Shown here: positions 1 through 6,894 of the stretch, piece by piece
Numbering within the stretch: position 1 is the stretch's first letter
Layout: the number at the start of each line of letters is the position of its first letter
NCBI RefSeq assembly: GCF_009873495.1
Contig: NZ_CP046703.1
Location: 5,236,501 to 5,300,500, forward strand
DNA: 64,000 nt
Direction of reading: 5' to 3'
Origin: Nostoc sp. ATCC 53789
GTDB lineage: Bacteria > Cyanobacteriota > Cyanobacteriia > Cyanobacteriales > Nostocaceae
Translations under genes and position numbers: made by a program
The notes under the pieces: model-generated
Seen by the model: only the letters and a program-made list of their open reading frames with translations
Told to the model about the DNA's origin: nothing
Databases searched by the model: none

Positions 1-442
1 GAGATTCTGGCAAACCCAACATTCGCAACGTTAAAGAGTCACCCGTGCCATCGTAGACGATCGCATCATATTTGCCACTGGCATCATATTCGCGGATAGC
101 ATTGAGAGCTAGGGCATTGTCCATCCCTGGCAATACTACCAGTTCTTGACCAAAAACGTCTTTGAAGATGGGCGTGCGGAGATATTGTGCTTCCAGTTTT
201 TTCACTTCGTCCCAGTTGCGCTCAAGCAGTACAGATGCTTGAAACTGTACCGCCTGTAGCTTGGGAGCGATTTCTTGAGGATCGGCAGCAATGGTAGTAC
301 CCAACAGGATTGACAATGTTGGTTCTGCTTGTCCTGCTAGGAGTACGCGCTTGCCTTGACTTGCCAATAATTTGGCGGCGGCGATCGCAATTTTGGTACG
401 AGCGGTGCCGCCTTTGCCCAAAAATGTCAATATTAGAGCCAT
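1..442 (-). CDS. ArsA/GET3-like anion-transporting ATPase, N-terminal part (cut by window edge)
   Basis: Reading the - strand from an ATG at 442 gives a protein starting MALILTFLGKGGTARTKIAI, cut off at base 1 after about 147 residues. The start is a deviant Walker A loop (GKGGTARTK), the form found in ArsA/GET3/MinD-type ATPases, close to the N terminus as is usual for the family. Further on, the segment YDAIVYDGTGDSLTLRMLG matches the switch/Walker B region (D-G-T/A-G). Cyanobacteria carry several such ATPases whose substrate is unclear; an arsenite role cannot be inferred because no ars genes are visible. The first lysine of the usual GKGGxGK signature is present, but the position of the following glycine is A-R-T-K. 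The 3' part lies outside the window. Confidence 0.75.
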   Translation of the reverse strand, partial: MALILTFLGKGGTARTKIAIAAAKLLASQGKRVLLAGQAEPTLSILLGTTIAADPQEIAPKLQAVQFQASVLLERNWDEVKKLEAQYLRTPIFKDVFGQELVVLPGMDNALALNAIREYDASGKYDAIVYDGTGDSLTLRMLGLPES

Positions 443-562
443 TACTTGATTCCTATTTTCACCGCCGATCTTTTCAATTCCAACTTAGCACTCAATAAAG
501 ATTCTCAACCTGTGCTGGAAATTTCAGATACCGAGAAAAACTCTGATCTGAGTTCTTTATCA

Positions 563-751
563 CTACACAGGTTTAATTTCATCTTCAAAAAACCAAGTGG
601 AAGTATTGTCCTCAAACAGCACTACTACACCGATCCCACTATCAATGACTTTGTAGCCTTGAATGATACCCACTTGTCCTAGTTTTTTTACAATTGGGGG
701 AGAAACGCGATCGCGCAAACGAAACACTTTAACCTTTTGTCCGATTTCCAT
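563..751 (-). CDS. DUF2862 small cyanobacterial protein
   Basis: A 62-residue protein starting MEIGQKVKVFRLRDRVSPP and ending in WFFEDEIKPV. I recognise it as the conserved cyanobacterial DUF2862 family, a small predicted beta-barrel domain of about 60 residues (alternating hydrophobic strands, a GxVGxIxGYK turn, then VVLFEDNTSTWFFEDE). Length is normal for the family. Its function is not known. It lies 120 bp upstream of the ArsA-like gene on the same strand and could be co-transcribed with it. Confidence 0.8.
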   Translation of the reverse strand: MEIGQKVKVFRLRDRVSPPIVKKLGQVGIIQGYKVIDSGIGVVVLFEDNTSTWFFEDEIKPV

Positions 752-1554
752 GCCTGATTACAATGCAACAAACCAGTCTCAGTGTAGCGGAATCCGTGAC
801 TCAGCTTTCACAATTTCAGGGGAGATGAGGGAGAAAATTCTAAACTTCTAACCTCAGAACTTAAAATTAACAACAGATGCGATCGCAACGATTAGTCGTA
901 TTGATGGAACATTTGTGATCGTTAGAGGTTCATCTAGATAGCTTGAGTTAAGCAACCCAAGTAGTCGTTATGTATCAAACTATCCTCCGTCCACGACAAG
1001 AAACCATGCCTAGGATGGATAATTTACCCAGTGAATTAATAGGATAATCAGGTTTTACAGATAAATTTTACTGCATTCAGGCGGATTTTCTGAGTGAGAC
1101 TTGTCAAGCTCTAACCTTATCCATCTGAAGAAGTTTTGTTTGCTAGCAACTTAAACCTTTACTACCATGCCCGCCATCCTTTGTAATATAAAGAGTTTGT
1201 GGTTGCATTGCTATACTTCAGGGGGTTGGGTGGCAAAGCTAGGAGAAAAAGCAGAGCAAGACCGCCAACGGCAGAGCGATTAGCAGAGTGTCTGCGATCA
1301 CAAGGAATTGATCCAGAAACTTGAGTTAAGCAAAAACTTGCGTCCTTAACAAGAAAAGCAGTGTTACCAACAGAATTTATATTGCTAAGAAAAATATACT
1401 TAGCAATAGTCGATTCATTGTATAATCACCAAGACAATTTGTGTACGATTTTCTAGTAATAATGTATTCCCCAAGAAACACAAGGATACTTTCATAGCTA
1501 TTAAGCTTTATGGAGAAAAATTGGGTGTGTCGGTAGTGAACGAGGAAGCAGGAA
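752..1554. other. Gene-poor spacer between the ArsA/DUF2862 pair and the polysaccharide cluster
   Basis: About 800 bp without an intact gene. The only recognisable content is the frameshifted Uma2-like tail at 1233-1324 (separate entry). The last 150 bp are AT-rich and lead into the ABC permease gene, so the promoter of the polysaccharide cluster is expected here, but I see no convincing -35/-10 pair. Confidence 0.5.
1233..1324 (+). pseudogene. Decayed C-terminal tail of a Uma2-family endonuclease-like gene
   Basis: Frame 1233 onward reads AKLGEKAEQDRQR. One base later the frame has to shift by one to continue AERLAECLRSQGIDPET and a stop at 1322. This charged AEQxRQRAERLAExLRSxGIDP ending is typical of cyanobacterial Uma2 (DUF820) proteins, which are very numerous in Nostocales. 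The catalytic PD-(D/E)XK part is absent upstream. I infer a truncated, frameshifted relic. The match is to a low-complexity tail, so it is less secure than a match to a catalytic domain. Confidence 0.55.
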
Positions 1555-2412
1555 TTGTTGCGAGCAATACGAGGATTTGTACATAAGGCAGGGAGGCTGA
1601 GGCGCATACTACCGATAAATGAACGGTTGTGGGCAAAGTTTGACTTGCTGAGAACTTTAGTGCGTCGGGATTTAGAAGCGAGGTATAAGGGTTCTGTTTT
1701 AGGCAATTTGTGGCCTTTGCTAAATCAGCTATCACAATTACTGATTTACACCTATGTGTTTTCGATTGTGTTGAAGGTGAAGTTAAGTCTGAAAACTTTA
1801 CCAGAAAATAACTTCACCTTTGGTTTGTGGCTATTTGCAGGATTAGTTCCTTGGATTGCTTTTAGTGGTGGTTTAAGTCAGGCTGCTAGTTGTGTAATCG
1901 GACAGCCAAATTTAGTCAAGAAAGTGGTATTTCCACTAGGATTATTACCTCTAGTACCAATCTTATCAATGTTTATCGAAAGTTCCTTTGGTTTAATAGC
2001 ATTGATTTTTTTTGGGGCGATCAGTTCTCATACTCTACACACTACATTAGCGTTGTTGCCGTTGGTCTGGATACCGCAGTTATTGTTAACAGCAGGATTG
2101 AGTTATTTAGCCGCAGGACTAACGGTATTTTTGCGAGATATCCCGCAGACTTTAGGGGTGATTTTAAATATTTGGATGTATTTGACACCAATTATTTATC
2201 CAGCCTCAGCAATTCCAGAGGCATGGCGGGAATGGGTATTTTGGTTAAATCCGATGACAGCGATCGTTGAGGGATATAGAGATTTAATTTTAGTAGGAGA
2301 AGTTAAACATTGGGGCGAGTTAGGAGTTTCTTCGCTAATTGCTTTAGTAATTTTTTGTAGCGGATTGTGGTGTTACCGTCGCCTGCGTCCAGCTTTTGCA
2401 GATGTATTGTAA
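1555..2412 (+). CDS. ABC-2 type polysaccharide export permease (Wzm-like)
   Basis: 285 residues with an N-terminal cytoplasmic segment (DLLRTLVRRDLEARYKGSVLG, the usual start of the ABC-2 membrane domain) followed by about six hydrophobic helices. The motif FLRDIPQTLGVILNIWMYLTPIIYP is the characteristic C-terminal half of Wzm/RfbD/KpsM permeases. It would form the membrane channel that exports an undecaprenyl-linked polysaccharide with the ATPase encoded next. An in-frame TGA at 1537 forces a start after it; TTG at 1555 (or the next codon, also TTG) is the first candidate and no ATG is available nearby. The gene opens the polysaccharide cluster and is followed after 76 bp by its ATPase. Confidence 0.88.
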   Translation: MLRAIRGFVHKAGRLRRILPINERLWAKFDLLRTLVRRDLEARYKGSVLGNLWPLLNQLSQLLIYTYVFSIVLKVKLSLKTLPENNFTFGLWLFAGLVPWIAFSGGLSQAASCVIGQPNLVKKVVFPLGLLPLVPILSMFIESSFGLIALIFFGAISSHTLHTTLALLPLVWIPQLLLTAGLSYLAAGLTVFLRDIPQTLGVILNIWMYLTPIIYPASAIPEAWREWVFWLNPMTAIVEGYRDLILVGEVKHWGELGVSSLIALVIFCSGLWCYRRLRPAFADVL

Positions 2413-2488
2413 GCACAAATGTTGAAGTATAGATGCCATAATTGTCTTTGATTCATAGTGTGGTAGTTTTGAGGATTAGCAGCAAAAT

Positions 2489-3877
2489 ATGGGAGAAAAA
2501 ATTGCAATTTCCCTAAAGAATGTATCTAAGTGTTTTAAACGGTATACTCATCCTGTAGATCGACTCAAAGAAATTTTGTTACCAGGAAAAAGTAGAGCAG
2601 ATGAATTTTGGGCACTGCGCGATATTAACTTGGATATTCCCAAGGGAGAGACTGTGGGAATTATTGGTCAAAATGGTTCTGGCAAAAGTACACTTTTGCA
2701 AATTATTGCTGGGACTCTCAGTCAAACTAGAGGTAATGTAAAAGTTAATGGTCGAGTTTCTGCATTGCTAGAGTTAGGAAGTGGATTCAACCCAGAGTTT
2801 ACCGGCCGACAAAACGTATTTTTTAATGGACAACTACTGGGCTTAAGTAAAATAGAACTTGAGCAAAAATTTGAAGAAATAGTCACATTTGCAGATATAG
2901 GAGATTTTATTGATGAACCTGTTAAAACTTATTCCAGTGGTATGTTTGTCCGCTTGGCATTTGCAGTAGCTATTAATGTGAATCCAGAAATTTTGATTGT
3001 AGATGAAGCTTTATCTGTGGGAGATGGCGTGTTTGTGCATCGCTGTATGGCAAAAATTAAAGATTTTCAAGACTCTGGTGGAACTATTTTGTTTGTATCT
3101 CATGATATAGCATCTGTGAATCGTCTGTGTTCAAGTGCTATATGGATTAATCATGGTCAAATAGTTGAAAAAGGTACTCCAGTTGATATTAGTAAATCGT
3201 ACCAAGCGTGGATATATGAAAAGATAAATGATGGAATCAAAAACAAGACAGAACGCTTAATTGATTCGCAAAATATAGAAATAATAAAAAATCATGAAGG
3301 AAATATAGAAGTTAAATTGGATAAATCTATTGAAAATTTAAATTACAACTATTTTACGAATAAAGAATTTCTGTCGTTTCCCACAGTTAAGAGATTTGGA
3401 ACCGGACGTTGTGAAATTTTAAGTTTAGAAATTTTTAACAATGAAGGGCAAAAAACAGGTTTTGTTATGCCTGATGATACTTTGATAATTCGCACAAAAA
3501 TCGTCAGTCACGACTACGTTGAAAGCCCAATCTTTGGTATTACAATGTATGACAGATTAAGAGTCCCAATTGCTGGGTGGAATACACATCAGTATAAGCA
3601 TCCATTAGCCAAATTTGAGAAAGAAAAATTGATTAGTGTGAGTTTTGAAATCAAATGGCCTCATATTAAAAGTGATACTTATTCACTTGAACCAGCCGTA
3701 GCCGATGGTAGCCAGGAAAGCCATGAAATGATGGATTGGTTGCAGGCTCCTGTGGTTATAGAGTCGGGAGTTACGGATTTAACTTTTGGTTTTTTTAGAT
3801 TTACCAAAGTTACTGTTTCCCATGAAGTAGATATTTTTTTAACAACTCAATTATTAACAAATACCTTAGCAAAATGA
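2489..3877 (+). CDS. Polysaccharide ABC transporter ATPase with C-terminal carbohydrate-binding domain (Wzt-like)
   Basis: 462 residues. Residues 1-240 are an ABC ATPase: Walker A GQNGSGKST near 60-68, a degenerate signature YSSGM near 148-152, Walker B ILIVDE near 168-173, and the switch histidine in FVSHD. The YSSGM form is typical of the Wzt/TagH/KpsT branch. Residues about 290-462 match a Wzt_C-type beta-sandwich, which in E. coli O8/O9a binds the modified non-reducing end of the O-antigen and so couples chain capping to export. The stop overlaps the next gene by 4 bp (ATGA), so translation is coupled to a methyltransferase, which fits recognition of a methylated chain end. Confidence 0.9.
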   Translation: MGEKIAISLKNVSKCFKRYTHPVDRLKEILLPGKSRADEFWALRDINLDIPKGETVGIIGQNGSGKSTLLQIIAGTLSQTRGNVKVNGRVSALLELGSGFNPEFTGRQNVFFNGQLLGLSKIELEQKFEEIVTFADIGDFIDEPVKTYSSGMFVRLAFAVAINVNPEILIVDEALSVGDGVFVHRCMAKIKDFQDSGGTILFVSHDIASVNRLCSSAIWINHGQIVEKGTPVDISKSYQAWIYEKINDGIKNKTERLIDSQNIEIIKNHEGNIEVKLDKSIENLNYNYFTNKEFLSFPTVKRFGTGRCEILSLEIFNNEGQKTGFVMPDDTLIIRTKIVSHDYVESPIFGITMYDRLRVPIAGWNTHQYKHPLAKFEKEKLISVSFEIKWPHIKSDTYSLEPAVADGSQESHEMMDWLQAPVVIESGVTDLTFGFFRFTKVTVSHEVDIFLTTQLLTNTLAK

Positions 3878-4551
3878 TTTGTTATTGTTGCGGATCGAGT
3901 TACTTAAAAGCTTATGATGTTCTGTGGAAAGAATTAATCGATGAATGGCGTATATCCCCTTATGAAGTCGAATATATTAACAAACAGCAAGGTCTACATT
4001 GCATAGACTGTAAGTCTAACTTACGCTCCATGTCGTTAGCCAAAGCAATAATGAGATGTTTTAGCTATACAGGGTTTTTTAAAGATTTTGTGAAGCAGAA
4101 AGAAATCCAAAATTTGCAAATACTAGAAATCAATGAAGCAGGGAGTTTAACAAACTTTTTAGTTGAAATACCGAATCATACTTTAAAAGTATATCCGGAA
4201 ATAGATATGATGAATATGAATATTGCAAACATGACTTTTGATTTGGTTATTCATTCAGATGTTTTAGAACACATAAAGCATCCAATTCGAGGTTTATCTG
4301 AGTGCTACAGAGTATTAAAGCCTGGGGGATATTGTGCTTTCACTATACCCATGATTGTCGATAGACTAACCATTTATAGAGAAGGTATGCCTGCAAGTTA
4401 TCATGGCTCTCAAGAAAATCAACCAGATTTTGTAGTTCATACAGAATATGGATGTGATGCCTGGAAGCATGTAATTAAGGCAGGATTTACAGAGTGTCGA
4501 CTGTTCTCTGTAGAATATCCTTCAGCACAAGCGTTAGTAGCAGTAAAGTAA
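3874..4551 (+). CDS. Class I SAM-dependent methyltransferase with N-terminal zinc-ribbon-like motif
   Basis: 225 residues. The N terminus has two cysteine pairs (CYCC at residues 3-6 and CIDC about 40 residues on), suggesting a bound metal. The C-terminal half carries the late class I methyltransferase motifs: DLVIHSDVLEHIKHP (motif IV-like acidic/aromatic region) and CYRVLKPGGYCAFTIPM (motif VI, LKPGG). A canonical glycine-rich motif I is not obvious; LQILEINEAGSL may be its remnant. The start overlaps the Wzt stop by 4 bp. The likely role is methylation of a sugar in the exported polysaccharide. The acceptor cannot be deduced. Confidence 0.75.
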   Translation: MICYCCGSSYLKAYDVLWKELIDEWRISPYEVEYINKQQGLHCIDCKSNLRSMSLAKAIMRCFSYTGFFKDFVKQKEIQNLQILEINEAGSLTNFLVEIPNHTLKVYPEIDMMNMNIANMTFDLVIHSDVLEHIKHPIRGLSECYRVLKPGGYCAFTIPMIVDRLTIYREGMPASYHGSQENQPDFVVHTEYGCDAWKHVIKAGFTECRLFSVEYPSAQALVAVK

Positions 4552-4573
4552 TTTTATAAGGTTGATAGAAAAT

Positions 4574-5791
4574 ATGGAAATTACAGGTGAGAGATACGTT
4601 CCTTCTCTAAATGGTCAGATTAAATATGAGCATCTACATCGATATGCTCTATGTGTTGACTATGTAGCGGGTAAAAATGTATTAGATATTGCTTGCGGTG
4701 AGGGATATGGTTGTGCGTTGCTTGCAGATGTAGCCGAGTCAGTTGTTGGAGTTGATATTAATTCTGAAGTTGTAGAGTATGCCACCAAAGAGTATAGTAC
4801 TCATAAGAATATAAGATTTATGGTGGGTTCGTGCGACTCAGTACCACTACCCGATAATTCAGTTGACGTAGTAACATCTTTTGAAACAATTGAGCATCAT
4901 GATAAGCACGAGGAAATGATGCAGGAGATTAAGCGAGTTCTTAAACCTAGTGGAGTATTGATTATTTCCTCTCCTAATCGCTTAACTTATTCAGATGAAC
5001 CGAAATATTCTAATCCATTTCATGTCAAAGAGCTTTACTATGATGAATTAACAGCTTTATTGAAAGGTTACTTCGGTTATGTTGAGATTTATGGACAAAG
5101 AATGGCTATAGGCTCTTTCATCTTTAAATTAGAAAATTCAAAAGCAAATATTTTTAAAGCTTATACAACAGACAGTAATCAAGTCGTGCAAAAAGTTTCT
5201 AGTTTAAATGCACCAATTTATTTTTTTGCAATATGTTCCAACCAGAATATTACTACTAAGCCAGATATTGATTCAGTTTATATTGATAGCCAGGATGATT
5301 TATTGAATTGGATGGAAATAGGTTGGCGTAAAACTGGAGAAGTTTTAGAGCAAACACGATCGCAACTACAACAGACACAAGCAGAATTAAAGCAATGTCA
5401 ATCTAAATTACAGCAAACGCATACAGAGTTAGAGCAATCCCAATCTCAAACGCAACAAACACAGACAGAGTTAGAGCAATCCCAATCTCAAATGCAACAA
5501 ACACAGACAGAGTTAGAGCAATCCCGATCTCAACTACAACAAACACAGGCAGAGCTAGAACAATCCCAATCTCAACTGCAACAAACACAGGTAAAGCTAG
5601 AACAATCCCAATCTCAACTGCAACAAAGTCAAACTAAGTTGGAAGAGTTAGAGTTAGAGCTTCAAACAATGAAAGTCAAACTACACGAAACTGATGATCA
5701 ACTTGAGGCAATGCAGACAAGTAAGTTTTGGAAGTTACGAACACAATGGTTTAATGTGAAACATTTTTTTGGAGTTGCTCTCGATAAATAA
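4574..5791 (+). CDS. Methyltransferase fused to a long tandem-repeat coiled coil
   Basis: 405 residues from the ATG at 4574. A TTG four codons earlier is possible, but MEITGERYVPSLNG is the usual start of this methyltransferase type. Residues about 30-140 form a class I SAM fold: VLDIACGEGYG (motif I), VVGVDINSEV (motif II), VVTSFETIEHHDK and IKRVLKPSGVLIISSPN. From about residue 255 to 375 the protein is a glutamine/glutamate-rich coiled coil made of near-identical 14-residue units such as QSQLQQTQAELEQS, encoded by 42-bp tandem repeats. The C terminus (SKFWKLRTQWFNVKHFFG) looks like an amphipathic membrane-binding helix. This architecture resembles WbdD of E. coli O9a, where a capping enzyme is joined to a coiled-coil ruler, although no kinase domain is present here. 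Confidence 0.85.
   Translation: MEITGERYVPSLNGQIKYEHLHRYALCVDYVAGKNVLDIACGEGYGCALLADVAESVVGVDINSEVVEYATKEYSTHKNIRFMVGSCDSVPLPDNSVDVVTSFETIEHHDKHEEMMQEIKRVLKPSGVLIISSPNRLTYSDEPKYSNPFHVKELYYDELTALLKGYFGYVEIYGQRMAIGSFIFKLENSKANIFKAYTTDSNQVVQKVSSLNAPIYFFAICSNQNITTKPDIDSVYIDSQDDLLNWMEIGWRKTGEVLEQTRSQLQQTQAELKQCQSKLQQTHTELEQSQSQTQQTQTELEQSQSQMQQTQTELEQSRSQLQQTQAELEQSQSQLQQTQVKLEQSQSQLQQSQTKLEELELELQTMKVKLHETDDQLEAMQTSKFWKLRTQWFNVKHFFGVALDK
5350..5640 (+). repeat. 42-bp tandem repeat encoding a heptad-based coiled coil
   Basis: About seven copies of a 42-bp unit (14 codons, two heptads), each like CAATCTCAACTACAACAAAC followed by ACAGGCAGAGCTAGAACAATCC with a few substitutions. Central copies differ at only a few bases, so gain or loss of units by slippage would keep the reading frame and lengthen or shorten the coiled coil in steps of two heptads. 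Confidence 0.9.
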
Positions 5792-5969
5792 TGATTTATG
5801 TCAATATAATAATGCATTAAATCAAACCTTTCAGATGAGAAAAATGCAGATACATCACTAAGCAATATTAATATTTGTAGCCTCTAGAAAATGGTTCTGT
5901 AGTATAATACAGTACAAGTAGTGAACAGAAGCAAGTCATAGATAAATTTGAACTAATTCTAAATAATCC

Positions 5970-6767
5970 ATGAAAAAATTGTACAATGCTTACTCAAAAT
6001 CTAGTATAAAATTATCAAAATTTTTATCTTACTACTTTAAAGGTAAAATCCATGATGGATACTGCCCAATTTGCGAATCGCAGGTTTTCTTCATTATAAA
6101 AGAAGACTGGCTCCGTGATTTTTACTATTGCTTGCAATGCAATTCAATTCCTAGACAAAGAGCAATCATTGTTGCATTAAACTTATTTTATCCTGAATGG
6201 AGAAAACTGAAGATTCATGAGTCATCCCCTTCGGGCATTTCTTCTGATTTTATTCAAACAAATTGTCCTGAATATGTAGCCACGCATTTTTTTCAAGACA
6301 CTCCTTTGGGAGATTATAAGCATGGCATAAGATGCGAAAATCTTGAAAATATGACACTCGCAGATAGCTCTTTCGATCTAATAATTACTCAGGATGTTTT
6401 TGAGCATGTGATAAATCCTTCTGCTGCCTTTACAGAAATAAGTCGTGTATTAAAGCCTGGAGGGGCACACATATTTACAATGCCTTGGTATCCTCAAATG
6501 AAGAAAAGTCTTCAAAGAGCAAGGTTGGTGAATAATGAGATAGAGCATCTTGTAGAGCCTATTTATCATGGAAATCCGATTGATAAAAAGGGATCACTGG
6601 TAACATTTGATTGGGGTATTGATTTTACAGATTATATTTATACACATAGTGGTATGTCCACAACAATATACTTAATCAAAGATAAAAAAATGGGTTTAGA
6701 AGCAGACTTTTTAGAAGTATTTGTTAGTAGAAAACTCATAGATAAAGTTTTAAGCAAAACTTTGTAA
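5970..6767 (+). CDS. SAM-dependent methyltransferase with N-terminal CxxC pairs
   Basis: 265 residues. Near the N terminus are CPIC (about 31-34) and CLQC (about 56-59), again a zinc-ribbon-like knuckle as in the gene at 3874. The methyltransferase core shows MTLADSSFDLIITQDVFEHV and ISRVLKPGGAHIFTMPW, matching motifs IV to VI of the Methyltransf_11 type. Motif I is weak (LKIHESSPSG). It lies 178 bp after the coiled-coil methyltransferase on the same strand, within the polysaccharide cluster, so a role in modifying the exported glycan is inferred. Gene and domain assignment are reliable; the substrate is unknown. Confidence 0.78.
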   Translation: MKKLYNAYSKSSIKLSKFLSYYFKGKIHDGYCPICESQVFFIIKEDWLRDFYYCLQCNSIPRQRAIIVALNLFYPEWRKLKIHESSPSGISSDFIQTNCPEYVATHFFQDTPLGDYKHGIRCENLENMTLADSSFDLIITQDVFEHVINPSAAFTEISRVLKPGGAHIFTMPWYPQMKKSLQRARLVNNEIEHLVEPIYHGNPIDKKGSLVTFDWGIDFTDYIYTHSGMSTTIYLIKDKKMGLEADFLEVFVSRKLIDKVLSKTL

Positions 6768-6894
6768 TTAACATAGTTAATAAACTTAGAATAATAGCTT
6801 GAAGAGAGCCATTAAAAGTTTTAAATGAGATAAGCTTCTCTATCAAATTACAAAAATATGTTTGTTTGCGCTCAAAAATTTTAGGGAATTAAAA

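Noticed and set aside
310..851. Three + strand frames opposite the ArsA-like and DUF2862 genes
   Set aside because: All are shadows of the - strand genes.
1377..1735. - strand reading frames opposite the Wzm-like gene
   Set aside because: They overlap the permease on the other strand and have no family features.
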